Shown here: positions 16,803 through 25,549 of the stretch, one piece after another | Layout: the number at the start of each line of letters is the position of its first letter | Numbering within the stretch: position 1 is the first letter of the stretch | NCBI RefSeq assembly: GCF_002934685.1 | Contig: NZ_NKHL01000117.1 | Coordinates: 1-64,000, forward strand | DNA length: 64,000 nt | DNA from: Pseudomonas bohemica | Lineage (GTDB): Bacteria > Pseudomonadota > Gammaproteobacteria > Pseudomonadales > Pseudomonadaceae | Reading direction: 5' to 3' | The notes under the pieces: generated by a model | What the model was told of the DNA's origin: nothing | Databases searched by the model: none | Seen by the model: the letters and a program-made list of their open reading frames with translations, nothing else | Program-made: the position numbers and the translations under genes

Positions 16803-16821
16803 TGTAGGGGAAGGGCTCACA
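16803..16821 (-). promoter_or_regulatory. Candidate Ogr-activator site, PF late promoter
   Basis: On the minus strand TGTGAGCCCTTCCCCTACA, i.e. TGT-N13-ACA, upstream of FI. It matches in spacing and flanks (CGCCT before it) the site before V, and in spacing the site between O and P. P2 Ogr sites are known as TGT-N12-ACA dyads near -55. Confidence 0.6.
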
Positions 16822-16844
16822 AGGCGAGTTGCAAGCCCCTATGG

Positions 16845-17546
16845 TTAAACGGTGATGTCGTCGTAGCCGCGCGCTTGGAGGAATGCGACGGTTGCAGGGT
16901 CATCCGGACTGGCGGGCCACACTACCTCGGGTCCTGCCGCGACTCGGCTCAATGTAACTGTGTACTTTCGCCAGGCATCCAGCAGGTCGATCTCCGCTTC
17001 GTCGGCGATGCCCTTGTCTACCGCATACTGCAGGGTCGAAATCACGCTGCCGGCACACTGGGCCAGCAGCGCTTTCTTCAATCCTGCCCGGTTCGTCAAC
17101 GCCGCGTTTTTGGCTGCGACATCGAGCACCCACTGCCCACCTTGCCAGATATCGAAGTCGGAGGAGGGTGCCGAAAGCGTGAAGAGTTCCGGGAGCTCGC
17201 CGAGCTCCTGATACTTGCTCGCCACCCGAGTGTCTTTGTCATAGACGGTTTTGCCCCGATAGTCGGGCACTTGATGCCACACGCCATCAGCGTCACCTCG
17301 GACTGCTGCACAACCCGGGAAAATGATCGGCGCGTCGCCCTGATATGTGTGCGCCGGCATGAGCCATACACCTGGTTCTAATGGGCTCGGATCTGCAACG
17401 CCCACGCCCATAAATTCGCCAGTCAATGGCGATACGTGGCAGACGGTGGGGGCGAAAACGCCGTCTTGCTCCCACCAACGCCCCACAGGTGCCTCAACAG
17501 CGGGCGTTACCAGGCTCTCTTTATCTTCGGTCATTTGAATTTCCAT
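16845..17546 (-). CDS. G: Tail fibre assembly protein GpG-like
   Basis: A 233-residue protein with the general plan of caudoviral tail-fibre assembly chaperones: a variable N-terminal half rich in Pro/Gly and a C-terminal half with DEAEIDLLDAWRKYTVTLSR and VVWPASP. It would help trimerise or mount the fibre encoded just upstream (H). ATG at 17546 or at 17534 may be used; neither has a strong RBS. It is not closely similar to enterobacterial gpG by eye, so the name rests on position and C-terminal pattern. Confidence 0.75.
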   Translation of the reverse strand: MEIQMTEDKESLVTPAVEAPVGRWWEQDGVFAPTVCHVSPLTGEFMGVGVADPSPLEPGVWLMPAHTYQGDAPIIFPGCAAVRGDADGVWHQVPDYRGKTVYDKDTRVASKYQELGELPELFTLSAPSSDFDIWQGGQWVLDVAAKNAALTNRAGLKKALLAQCAGSVISTLQYAVDKGIADEAEIDLLDAWRKYTVTLSRVAAGPEVVWPASPDDPATVAFLQARGYDDITV

Positions 17547-17556
17547 TCACTGTTAA

Positions 17557-20544
17557 TCAGAACTTGATGCACGCCAGATACGCCTGGTTAGGCGGCCGCG
17601 ACTCATTGCCGCCGGAGTTGGCAATGCTCAGCGTGTGCGTGTGCGCGCCGGCCGTGTCTGTGGTCATGTACTGGTAGCCATCGCCCAGCTGGTCGCCCAG
17701 AACGGCGTTACCGGCGTTGCTTGTAGGGGAATCGATCATTTCCCTAACAAACGTCGTTGTGTGGCCGTGCGCGCCCGCACTCAGGGCGGTGCCGCTGTGT
17801 CCGTGGCTTTGGTTCTGCGTGGCCTGATTGGTGGCAAAGGCGCGGCTCGGGTCGATGCCGCGCGCGTCATCCCATGCACGGTCGAAGTAGCCGCGAGCAT
17901 CGGGCAGGTTAAAGGTCGTGGACCCATCGCCTGCGCCCCAAAGCGTGCCGATTCTCGCGAACAGCGCCGCGTAGGTGGTGCGCGATACTGCTGCCCCGTT
18001 TCGCTTGAGCCATCCGTCTGGCGGTGTAGGCATGGCAAACATGCCCACCATGCCCACCATGTCGCCCGCAGCGCTGCGGACAAACTCAGTGGTGGCCAGC
18101 GACTTGCTGCTGTCGCCCGGCGCCGGGGTTGGGCAGGTCGGATTTCCGGTCAGTACCGGGCTATCAGTAGCCCCGAACTCGCGCCAATATGACCAGCCCC
18201 CCGCCGCTTGAGTCCTGAAGAAAATGCGCGCATTGGCACCGTTGGCGGACAACAGCGCGGCAATCTGTAGGCACCCGCCGTTGTTGTATGGAATGACGAT
18301 CCCCGACATATTCGCCGACGCGCCCATTGGCTGGTTCACTGTCGTGTTCGAGGTCCGAAACAGACCGCCCAGAACAGTCGTATTGAGGTCATTAACGAGC
18401 GGGCCGGTCATGGTCCCCAAGCCAAAGACCGCGAGCGCGGCCTGAACGAAGGCCGTCGTCGCCAGTGTCGTATCGCTATCACCCACCGGCGCCGTCGGGG
18501 CTCGCGGATCACCGATAAATACCGGCGAATCAATCGCAGCGGTTTCGACCAGCTTTCCGCGACCACCCGGCAAGTAAATGGCATCCGAGTTGTACGCAAA
18601 CTGCACCCACTCGTTGGGCGCCAGCGTCATCGAGGAACCGCCCCCGGGAATCGCGATAACCTCCGTCCCGGTGGCCTTGATCGTGATATTGCCGGCCGAG
18701 GCGTTGTGGATAGCCAGAGCCTTACCAGCCTCCACTTCTGACTTGGACGGCAGCGTTAGCGTAACGCCTGCCACCGTCACCCGATGCCAGCGCCCCACGG
18801 AAGTGGGGTTCAATACCGCCGAGGCGGTGTAACCAATACCTACGCCTCGCCAGCCTTGCTTCGCATCGCCAAGGGCCTGCATGTTCGCCAGCTGAGCATT
18901 TTCCGTATTGAACGGAACCGTCGGGGCCGTCGGCGCACCGAGAAGCGCCGGCGAATCGGTCATGGCGATTTCGCGCCACGGAAACCACGTCGAATCGTGC
19001 TGCACGCGAGTAAACGTCCGGCCGCGACCGCCCGGGGCAAACAGTTGCGTGGCGTGCTGGGTAGTTCGCCCCGCCAGACCGAACGTCAGCACGTCGAAGC
19101 AAACCGGGGCATTACCCGCCGCACCGGTTACCGGCCGGTTATACAGCGCCGCGTCAGACTCGACGCCTTCGGCCTTGATGAACGAGCCCCAGGGGGCCTG
19201 GTTAAAGTCCAGCGTGTTGCCGGTGCCGTTGTCTGACGAGCCGATGCCGAAAGCGCGCAAAGCCGCCTGCACGAATGCGGTTGTGGCAATGCTGGTGTCG
19301 TTGTCGCCCAGCGCCGGGGTCGGTGCCCTCGGATCGCCGGTAAAAATCGGAGACAGCTGCGGCGCCAGCTTGGCCATCGCGGTCATCACCGTGGCCGCAA
19401 AGTTCGGATCATTCCCCATTGCAGCAGCGATTTCGTTGATCTGGTTCAGCGTCTCCGGCGCCGCGCCGATCAGCGCGGTGAACATGGCCTGTACGAACGC
19501 CGTCGTCGCGATCTGATCGCTGTTGTTCGATACCGCCGGCGTCGGGGCCTTCGCAATACCGGTGAAAGTCGGGCTGGCCGTGTTCGCCTTGGCCTGTAGC
19601 GCGCTGTCGATCTGCGTCTTGGTGTAGACATCCGTAAGACCGTAGCCGGCCACAGTCGTCGGGTTGTTGGCCGCCAGAACGCGCCCGTACTTGTCGACCG
19701 TGACGCTGCGGTATTCGCCCGGGGCAACGCCGGTCCGGCCCCATGCCATCTCAAACGTCAGCGCGGTTACGCCCAAGGTAATCGGTGCGTCAGTCACCAA
19801 TTGCCAGGCGCTGTCGCCGTACAGCGTGCCCTGCTCCACCAGAACCAGCATGCCCGGCGTCACGTCGTCGCTGGTGTCCGCATCCGTTGCACGGGTCCAC
19901 GCATTCGCCGAGGTGACCCAGATCCCACGATCCTTGGCGGCGGTCTGAAAGGGAGCGAGAACACGCTTGCCTGCCGGAACGGCCACGCCGTCGATCGTCT
20001 GCAGTCCGCTCAGCACGATGCTACCCGGGGCGCACGCCATCACCGAACTCTTGAAGTCCTGCTTGGCGAGCTCGCTCAAGACGAATTCGCGTGTCGCGAG
20101 TACCACGCTCGGATCAATCTTCAACTCGACGCTGGCCGTGTTGCTGACTATCAGGTTCATCCGGACCACTTGTGTGCGGCCGGATCCCTGCGCAAGCGTT
20201 GGCTTATAAGAGGGCGCGCAATTCGCTACAGCGACCAGGTCGCCGTCAGCGTCATAAAGGCCGATCTCGCGGATCCAGTTGCCGCCGATTTCTGCAGGGA
20301 TGACCTGCTCGGCGATGATGATGGCCGGGTTGCTTGGGTCCTGCTTGAGCTCATTGAGCGGCGCACGGCGCCATTCCCGGATCAGCGACTTCTGTTTGGC
20401 ATCAGGTTGCGGATCCGTGCCATTGGCATCACCCACCCCCATCTGGGTGATCTTCCAGGCAATGCCGAGCGCATCTGCGTTGGCCTGCTTCGCGACGCCG
20501 ATATTCGTGAGGATGGCAAAGAACTGCGAGGTTTGGTCAGTCAT
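17557..20544 (-). CDS. H: Tail fibre protein GpH
   Basis: A 995-residue fibre that would bind the host surface. The N-terminal 160 residues are the collar-fibre domain (MTDQTSQFFAILTNIGVAKQ, WIREIGLYDADGDL) that joins the baseplate. The shaft holds five related repeats of the form SP-FTG-P-APTPA-GD-T-IATTAFVQ, alternating with receptor-type segments. The tip is a phage collar domain with PDGWLKRNG, GTLWGAGDGSTTFNLPDARG and HTHTLSIANSGGNESRPPNQ, a pattern that binds metal through HxH motifs in fibre tips. Length exceeds P2 H (669) because of the extra repeats. It overlaps I by four bases. Confidence 0.9.
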   Translation of the reverse strand: MTDQTSQFFAILTNIGVAKQANADALGIAWKITQMGVGDANGTDPQPDAKQKSLIREWRRAPLNELKQDPSNPAIIIAEQVIPAEIGGNWIREIGLYDADGDLVAVANCAPSYKPTLAQGSGRTQVVRMNLIVSNTASVELKIDPSVVLATREFVLSELAKQDFKSSVMACAPGSIVLSGLQTIDGVAVPAGKRVLAPFQTAAKDRGIWVTSANAWTRATDADTSDDVTPGMLVLVEQGTLYGDSAWQLVTDAPITLGVTALTFEMAWGRTGVAPGEYRSVTVDKYGRVLAANNPTTVAGYGLTDVYTKTQIDSALQAKANTASPTFTGIAKAPTPAVSNNSDQIATTAFVQAMFTALIGAAPETLNQINEIAAAMGNDPNFAATVMTAMAKLAPQLSPIFTGDPRAPTPALGDNDTSIATTAFVQAALRAFGIGSSDNGTGNTLDFNQAPWGSFIKAEGVESDAALYNRPVTGAAGNAPVCFDVLTFGLAGRTTQHATQLFAPGGRGRTFTRVQHDSTWFPWREIAMTDSPALLGAPTAPTVPFNTENAQLANMQALGDAKQGWRGVGIGYTASAVLNPTSVGRWHRVTVAGVTLTLPSKSEVEAGKALAIHNASAGNITIKATGTEVIAIPGGGSSMTLAPNEWVQFAYNSDAIYLPGGRGKLVETAAIDSPVFIGDPRAPTAPVGDSDTTLATTAFVQAALAVFGLGTMTGPLVNDLNTTVLGGLFRTSNTTVNQPMGASANMSGIVIPYNNGGCLQIAALLSANGANARIFFRTQAAGGWSYWREFGATDSPVLTGNPTCPTPAPGDSSKSLATTEFVRSAAGDMVGMVGMFAMPTPPDGWLKRNGAAVSRTTYAALFARIGTLWGAGDGSTTFNLPDARGYFDRAWDDARGIDPSRAFATNQATQNQSHGHSGTALSAGAHGHTTTFVREMIDSPTSNAGNAVLGDQLGDGYQYMTTDTAGAHTHTLSIANSGGNESRPPNQAYLACIKF

Positions 20545-21152
20545 GAATACACGTCCAGGGTGTCAATAGTGGTTTCGCGCCCACCCCGGCCGATCACACC
20601 CGAGACATCGATGTCTCGCTGTTGCGGTGGGTAAACGTCAATTACATCGCCCTCGCTGATCGAGGCGCTCAGATAGGTGTGGCCGTTGGTTTCGAGGCTG
20701 ATAGCCAGCCCGATCAAATGGCGGGTGAGGGGCTTGGCGTCGTCGATCAGTGCGCTCAGCTCCTGGTACATCTCGTCAGTGATGCCCGTGTCCAGGACGC
20801 CGACTTTCAGCTGGAACGTGCCCGGGACGCCCTCGGGCTTGAGCTGCCACCACTCCTGGACATCGAGCAGGTAACCCAGCGGTTCCACGACCCGGCGCAG
20901 CGCGCCGATCGTTCCTTTGCGGGAATGTACGAAGTACGAGGATTTGATGACCTTGCGCTTTATCGCTTCGGGCCAGCGCTCGTCCCATCGATCCACAGAA
21001 AACGCCCATGCCAGGTACGGCAGAAGCGCGAGCGGGCAGCGGTCAGGGTTGACCAGGTCACGGATCGGGATCGGGACGCGCTCGATCTGCGTCAGGGCAG
21101 ACGCAGCGAGCTGCTCCAGCGACTGCGCATTGGGAGGTAAAAGCCCCGTCAT
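20541..21152 (-). CDS. I: Baseplate/tail protein GpI
   Basis: A 203-residue homologue of P2 gpI that links the baseplate wedge to the fibre. Family marks: MTGLLPPNAQSLEQLAASAL, LPYLAWAFSVDRWDERWPEA and the GTIGALRRVVEPLGY segment. The start is set at MTGLLPP, overlapping the end of J by four bases; an upstream ATG inside J is rejected. Length is near that of P2 (176). Confidence 0.9.
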   Translation of the reverse strand: MTGLLPPNAQSLEQLAASALTQIERVPIPIRDLVNPDRCPLALLPYLAWAFSVDRWDERWPEAIKRKVIKSSYFVHSRKGTIGALRRVVEPLGYLLDVQEWWQLKPEGVPGTFQLKVGVLDTGITDEMYQELSALIDDAKPLTRHLIGLAISLETNGHTYLSASISEGDVIDVYPPQQRDIDVSGVIGRGGRETTIDTLDVYS

Positions 21153-22063
21153 GCTTCGGTACCGACTACAACGCTGACGCTGGTGCAATAGGCCGCCTGG
21201 TATGGCGTCGGCTTGATGTCTGTCCAGTTGTGCAGGACGACCTTGCGGACGCCCTCAACATGCAGCGCCGCATGGACTGCGGATTCCGAAATCTCAACCC
21301 CCAGGCGACGGCGCTGGGTGACGAACCCCGACAGCTTTTGCTGGGCTGCAGCGCGGATCGGCTCGCCTTCGGGACCATTGGTAGCGAGATACAGCGTCGC
21401 GTCGATGCCGTACTGCAACACCTCAGCGGATTGGACGGTCAGCCGATCAGCCACCGGGCGCCGGTCTTCATCGCTCAGGTAGGCATAGACGATATCGAGC
21501 ACGGCCTGGTCGACGGAGCCGTCGCCCAGGAGCGCCTGCACTGTCACCACAGCAACGGCCGGGGAGGGGCTCTCGGCAGTGGCGTCTGCGATACGACCGT
21601 CAGCGCTGCGGGCATGCAGGATGTAGCTGTTTTTCGGGCCTGCCGTTGATAGACCTTCCCATGCCATCTGCGCTCGCTCGCGCAGGCTGTCATCGGATTC
21701 CATCACAGCGGGGGTCGGAGGAATCGTGCTCGGCTCAGCCGGCGCCACGGTGAGCCGCTCGACGTCCATGTTCGCCGCAGCCTGTTCCAGATCTTTGCCT
21801 TTGGCCTTGGCGAGCATGGTGCCCAGTGCCGCTTCGTTGACCCGCTGACGCCATAGCGTCTCGCGGTAGGCATTCTCCTGAAGCAACTTTGTGAGTGGCT
21901 CCGACTCCAGCGCCAGGGTTGCCGCGACTTCCGCCTGCTGATCGGCCGGCCAGAGGGTGACGGCATAGGCTTTGCGCTCGGCCAGGATCTCTTCGTAATC
22001 GATGCGCTCGACCACGTCCGGGTCGGGCAGCAGGGTCAGATCGATAGGAGTAAAGGTGTTCAT
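21149..22063 (-). CDS. J: Baseplate wedge protein GpJ
   Basis: A 304-residue homologue of P2 gpJ (302), a gp6-like wedge component. It has the family opening NTFTPIDLTLLPDPDVVERI, the TKLLQENAYRETLWRQRVNEA helix and the C-terminal VHAALHVEGVRKVVLHNWTD. It overlaps both W and I by four bases, the tight coupling seen in P2 baseplate genes. Confidence 0.95.
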   Translation of the reverse strand: MNTFTPIDLTLLPDPDVVERIDYEEILAERKAYAVTLWPADQQAEVAATLALESEPLTKLLQENAYRETLWRQRVNEAALGTMLAKAKGKDLEQAAANMDVERLTVAPAEPSTIPPTPAVMESDDSLRERAQMAWEGLSTAGPKNSYILHARSADGRIADATAESPSPAVAVVTVQALLGDGSVDQAVLDIVYAYLSDEDRRPVADRLTVQSAEVLQYGIDATLYLATNGPEGEPIRAAAQQKLSGFVTQRRRLGVEISESAVHAALHVEGVRKVVLHNWTDIKPTPYQAAYCTSVSVVVGTEA

Positions 22064-22413
22064 GCAGACGCTCCCAGGCTCAGGGGTACGCGGAGGCTCA
22101 AGGGCTCGTTGGTGTCGACCACCGCGCCTTCGATGTCGAGGATTGCTTGCCCGGGCTGTTCGCCGAGAGACAACTGCACACGGCTCAGCCGGATGCGAGG
22201 TTCCCAGCGCATCAACGCGATCGCGACGGCGGCATACGCCTGCAGCTTGGTTGCGTTGTTCAACGGCCAGTCGACGAGGTCAGCCAGCTGGCTGCCGTAG
22301 TCCCGGCGCATGATTCGCGTGCCCAGCGGCGTGCTCAGGATGTCGCTGATGGATTGAGCGAGATGCGCGCTGCCGGTCAACGTCTTACCGTTTTTGCTGT
22401 TCATGCCGATCAT
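22060..22413 (-). CDS. W: Baseplate protein GpW (gp25-like)
   Basis: A 117-residue gp25/lysozyme-like baseplate protein of the V-W-J operon. The segment AQSISDILSTPLGTRIMRRD followed by GSQLADLVDWPLN is the family signature. It belongs to the wedge that triggers sheath contraction. Length equals that of P2 W (115). Confidence 0.95.
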   Translation of the reverse strand: MIGMNSKNGKTLTGSAHLAQSISDILSTPLGTRIMRRDYGSQLADLVDWPLNNATKLQAYAAVAIALMRWEPRIRLSRVQLSLGEQPGQAILDIEGAVVDTNEPLSLRVPLSLGASA

Positions 22414-22955
22414 GGGATGGGCCCATCCGAAACCTCGTTGCCGCGCTTCACGCCAACCGTTCGGTGATTGACCAGGCTGATTCCCACCGGCCCCGCAACG
22501 ACGTCCTTGCTGACGGTCACGAGGCCCTCGATCACCACGTCGCCCGTGATGTGTACGCCGCCGGGCGCAACCAGTACCGCCTTGCCGCCGTCTGGCAGCG
22601 TTGCGGTCAGGGTGTGGGTTTTGGTGTCGTAATCCACGGTCGCGCCGTCGCGGTACCGGCGGCGGCGACGGGTGAGGCTCTGATCAGGCGCAGGGAAGAG
22701 GTCGCTGTTGAAGCCTGCGATAACAAACCCATGGGCTGGATTACCTGAGAGCGACAGTACGAGGCACTGCTCGTTGATGCTTGGCGGATCCCAGTCGCTG
22801 TCCTCGCCCGCACGCAGCGTATAGAACGGCAACCAGTCCGTGAGCAGGCCCCCGGTTTTGACCTGGCAACGGGGGATCGCCGGATCGATCGCGGCAATGG
22901 TGCCGGCGCGGATCAGGTTTTCTAGGCGTCGAATTACATCAGTGAGGGAGTCCAT
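22410..22955 (-). CDS. V: Baseplate spike protein GpV
   Basis: A 181-residue homologue of P2 gpV (211), the membrane-piercing spike. It has an N-terminal OB-like domain (DSLTDVIRRLENLIRAGTIA, WDPPSINEQCLVLSLSGNP) and a C-terminal beta-helix (GGVHITGDVVIEGLVTVSKD). The start at MDSLTD fits the domain; a longer frame upstream lacks support. Unlike long P2 spikes it lacks an obvious terminal HxH iron site. It is the first gene after a candidate Ogr dyad. Confidence 0.9.
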   Translation of the reverse strand: MDSLTDVIRRLENLIRAGTIAAIDPAIPRCQVKTGGLLTDWLPFYTLRAGEDSDWDPPSINEQCLVLSLSGNPAHGFVIAGFNSDLFPAPDQSLTRRRRRYRDGATVDYDTKTHTLTATLPDGGKAVLVAPGGVHITGDVVIEGLVTVSKDVVAGPVGISLVNHRTVGVKRGNEVSDGPIP

Positions 22956-23002
22956 GACGCAGATGGTGCGGCTCGCGCGTGCGTGCCGCATCACCGGGAC
23001 GG

Positions 23003-23021
23003 TGTAGGAGGGGGGGCTACA
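23003..23021 (-). promoter_or_regulatory. Candidate Ogr-activator site, PV late promoter
   Basis: Minus strand TGTAGCCCCCCCTCCTACA, a TGTAG...CTACA palindrome with TGT-N13-ACA spacing, centred 57 bases before the V start in the S-V gap. Like the FI site it is preceded by CGCCT. Confidence 0.65.
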
Positions 23022-23029
23022 AGGCGGCG

Positions 23030-23482
23030 TTAGCCAGCGAGGTGATCGATCAGCGCATTCCGGATCGTTTCCAGCTCGTCTCCGGAGAAACCTAGCAGTT
23101 CCCGGGTGTCGTACTGCACGTCTGCTTGACCTTTGGCCGGCCGGTCGCGCAGTCCGTACTGGTGGATTCGTGCGATCCGTCCAACGCGACCGACAAAGCC
23201 GATCGAGAAGCCGCCGGCGTTGTTTTCCGTGCGCAGGTAGCGCGCGGTTTTAAGCTTGGTGAACATCTTCGTTTTGACGCGCCCCTTCTTTCCGCGCAGA
23301 TCCTTTGGCTTACGAGGCACGAACGAACTACCGTCCGGATTGCGCTGGACTGTTACCCGTTTCTGTTGGCTGCGCCGCAGATCACGGGCCATCGTGCCGA
23401 GCAGTTTGCGGCGCTCGGCATCGCTCAATTTCGCCAGCAGCACGCTGGCCCACTGTTCAAGTGCGTGAAGGTCCTGTTTCAT
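23030..23482 (-). CDS. S: Tail completion protein GpS
   Basis: A 150-residue homologue of P2 gpS (150), needed to finish and join tails to heads. Typical parts are RRKLLGTMARDLRRSQQKRV, DGSSFVPRKPKDLRGKKGRV and FVGRVGRIARIHQYGLRDRP. It overlaps R by four bases and ends just before the V promoter region, so it closes the capsid-lysis operon. Confidence 0.95.
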   Translation of the reverse strand: MKQDLHALEQWASVLLAKLSDAERRKLLGTMARDLRRSQQKRVTVQRNPDGSSFVPRKPKDLRGKKGRVKTKMFTKLKTARYLRTENNAGGFSIGFVGRVGRIARIHQYGLRDRPAKGQADVQYDTRELLGFSGDELETIRNALIDHLAG

Positions 23483-23961
23483 GGGCGGTTCCAGCGGGTG
23501 ATGAACTCCCCGTCTGATGTGAAGAGCTCGAGGCTTTCGAGATCGAACGGATCGTCAGCAACGACGGGCTCGGGCGGATGCCTGACCTGCAGAGTTCCAT
23601 CGTCCTGGCGTTTAACGATTACCCGTTCGGTTAGCGGCAGTTTGATCGACAGGTCGACCTTGCTGTTGTCCAGGACATCCGCCTCGAAAACTATCGAATC
23701 CTTGCTGCGATCGACGTTTTCCATCAGCTCGCGCTGATTGACCAGGACCCATGCCAGCAAGGGGATGGCGACGGCGTCCGGGTGGCCTGCGTAATCGGTC
23801 AGAATCAGATTGAGCGTGTAGATGTATTCGAACGACAGGCCGAAGGCAGCGGTACTCCGGATCTTCCCGTTGTCGATGAAGATCATCAGCCGGTCCGGAT
23901 TCTGCGCCAGACCTGGAACAGCCGCGAGCAGGTGCGCGCGCAGTGATTCGTGCTTGTTCAT
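23479..23961 (-). CDS. R: Tail completion protein GpR
   Basis: A 160-residue homologue of P2 gpR (155). The start MNKHESLRAHLLAAVPGL overlaps the stop of the outer spanin by four bases; a longer frame upstream is a shadow of the spanin gene. The core LLAWVLVNQRELMENVDRSK and the terminal FTSDGEFITRWNRP are as expected. It acts with S in tail-to-head joining. Confidence 0.9.
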   Translation of the reverse strand: MNKHESLRAHLLAAVPGLAQNPDRLMIFIDNGKIRSTAAFGLSFEYIYTLNLILTDYAGHPDAVAIPLLAWVLVNQRELMENVDRSKDSIVFEADVLDNSKVDLSIKLPLTERVIVKRQDDGTLQVRHPPEPVVADDPFDLESLELFTSDGEFITRWNRP

Positions 23962-24224
23962 GGTTTCCGCGCCTGTTCCAGCTGATGCTGATAGACGATG
24001 TCGACTTGCGCGGCACAATCCGCCCATGCCGCCTCGATCACGTCCTGGTCGTTGAGAAGCGCGCCGTTACTGAGCGGTCGCGTCGCCGGCAGGACGCAAG
24101 GCACGACTGCCGGACAACCAGTCTCGATAAGCAGCGGCTCCGGTGATAGCGGGGCGGTCGCGCAGCCGGCGAGCAGCGTCAGGGAGAAGCTGATCAGCCC
24201 ATAGCCGAAGCTCTTCGTTTTCAC
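23958..24224 (-). CDS. Outer-membrane spanin lipoprotein (Rz1/LysC-like)
   Basis: An 88-residue lipoprotein with basic start MKTKSFGYGL, hydrophobic core and lipobox LLAG-C21. The mature part is Pro-rich (APLSPEPLLIETGCPAVVPC) as in Rz1 proteins. Its first half is encoded inside the inner-spanin gene in another frame and it runs on past that gene's stop. With the inner spanin it would fuse the two membranes in the last step of lysis. Confidence 0.85.
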   Translation of the reverse strand: MKTKSFGYGLISFSLTLLAGCATAPLSPEPLLIETGCPAVVPCVLPATRPLSNGALLNDQDVIEAAWADCAAQVDIVYQHQLEQARKP

Positions 24225-24510
24225 GTTTCAAGTCCTCAATTGTCTGCTTCCGATCGGAGAGCGCTTTGCGAAGGTCGTTCTGCAGGAGGCGCAGCGCCGC
24301 TTGCGCCTTCCGCTCCACATCCAGCGCGCCCGTCATCTGGGCGGCCACAGCTTCGCTGCGGGTAGCCCTGCCAAGCGCGGCAGTTGTCGCACCTTGGGCC
24401 AACTCGACGTTTTTTCCTGCGATCTCGATTCGCTCGGACTGGGCCCAGAGCAGCAACCCCAAAGCGCAGAGCAACGCCAGCCCATACAGCGCCTGGCGCA
24501 GCGTGCTCAT
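24067..24510 (-). CDS. Inner-membrane spanin (Rz/LysB-like)
   Basis: A 147-residue type II membrane protein: one N-terminal span (ALYGLALLCALGLLLWAQ) then a periplasmic coiled coil (about 25-115, rich in Ala, Glu, Arg). It contains the start of the outer spanin gene in another frame, the usual nested/overlapping plan of phage spanins. Its start overlaps the end of the 68-residue gene by four bases. Confidence 0.85.
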   Translation of the reverse strand: MSTLRQALYGLALLCALGLLLWAQSERIEIAGKNVELAQGATTAALGRATRSEAVAAQMTGALDVERKAQAALRLLQNDLRKALSDRKQTIEDLKRENEELRLWADQLLPDAARRLRDRPAITGAAAYRDWLSGSRALRPAGDATAQ

Positions 24511-24713
24511 TTCCGGTACCAGCCGGCGGCGTTCATCACGGACTCGTCGGCTTGGCGAAGGTCGGCGCAGATCACGTCGGCCTTAATGCCAGGCTTGGCG
24601 ATCGTGATCGCTTCACCGAGCTGCTGAGCCAGTTCAAAGGGGGCATCTGCCGGCAGCGTGAAAATGTCGCCGTCGGCAGGGCTCAGCTTGCGGATCTGGT
24701 CGCGGTCGATCAT
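24507..24713 (-). CDS. Unknown lysis-cassette protein, 68 residues
   Basis: Starts MIDRDQIRKLSPADGDIFTL; its middle (FELAQQLGEAITIAKPGIKA) could form an alpha/beta fold. Its ATG overlaps the endolysin stop (ATGA) and its own stop overlaps the spanin start, so it is firmly within the lysis operon. There is no membrane span or signal peptide, so it is not a holin or spanin; a cytoplasmic regulator of the endolysin is one guess without evidence. Confidence 0.6.
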   Translation of the reverse strand: MIDRDQIRKLSPADGDIFTLPADAPFELAQQLGEAITIAKPGIKADVICADLRQADESVMNAAGWYRK

Positions 24714-25549
24714 GCGGCCTCCGGCACTGGGCAGCCGACAGCATGACGCTGATAAGCGCGTTCGAGCTTGGTGTCGTACAGATTCCGGGCGTAGTCCGGG
24801 CCGTTGTATTCCTTGGCGAACGCCGCCCACTTCTTGCCCTTCAACGACTTCAGCAGCCCCGCATCCGCTTCAACGAAGCGCACGAAGGCTTCGAACTGCT
24901 CGTTTTCGTTCTTGGACATGCGCGTGACGAAGTCCTGGACGCTGCCATAGCCGAGCCGCACCGCGTGATACCCCATCACCTGGAACGCGCCCCAGCTGGC
25001 CGATTCCAACGCGCACACGTCGTCGATCAATCGCGCGTTCGCCAGGCGCTGATGCTCGGCGGATCCGCCGGCATACCCGCCGGCCTTGGGATTAACCAGG
25101 TTTGGCTGGGACGCAGCTAATTGGTCAGCATGTTTTTTCAGCGCCGCTGCGTCGTCTTCAGGCGTGCGTGGGGTTTCGAGCTGGCGGTACATGATGTGGC
25201 GCTCGAATAGGATCTTCGGCTTGCCGTTATCCAGGAAGCCGCTGCCCTGGCTTTCAACTTCGTTCACGGCCATCACTACGGCGAGGTCGACGCCGAGTCT
25301 CGCCGCCGCGCTTACCAGGGAGGCGTGCTGCAGGAGGTTGGAGCAGTCGTCGCCGGACAAGGCCATGACCGTCTTCTGGCCCGCTATACCGTCGATTACC
25401 AAGCCAACTTTGCGCTGGTAATCGCGAACTGCGGCCTCTGTGCTGTCGCCGTAAATGCCGTCAGGATTAAGCCCGGCGCCTTGGAGGTTCAGGCGTTGCT
25501 GCAACACGCGGACTTCTTGGCCGCGATCCCCGTGACGTAAGACGCTCAT
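24710..25549 (-). CDS. Endolysin: peptidoglycan-binding N-acetylmuramidase
   Basis: A 279-residue lysis enzyme. Residues 1-65 form a peptidoglycan-binding domain (LRHGDRGQEVRVLQQRLNLQ, GIYGDSTEAAVRDYQRKVGL). Residues 80-275 are an N-acetylmuramidase domain with VNEVESQGSGFLDNGKPKIL (catalytic Glu in this region), FERHIMYRQL and SASWGAFQVMGYHAV. There is no signal peptide, so it depends on the holin to reach the wall. P2 uses a different enzyme (K), so this is a replaced lysis module typical of Pseudomonas phages. Confidence 0.9.
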   Translation of the reverse strand: MSVLRHGDRGQEVRVLQQRLNLQGAGLNPDGIYGDSTEAAVRDYQRKVGLVIDGIAGQKTVMALSGDDCSNLLQHASLVSAAARLGVDLAVVMAVNEVESQGSGFLDNGKPKILFERHIMYRQLETPRTPEDDAAALKKHADQLAASQPNLVNPKAGGYAGGSAEHQRLANARLIDDVCALESASWGAFQVMGYHAVRLGYGSVQDFVTRMSKNENEQFEAFVRFVEADAGLLKSLKGKKWAAFAKEYNGPDYARNLYDTKLERAYQRHAVGCPVPEAA

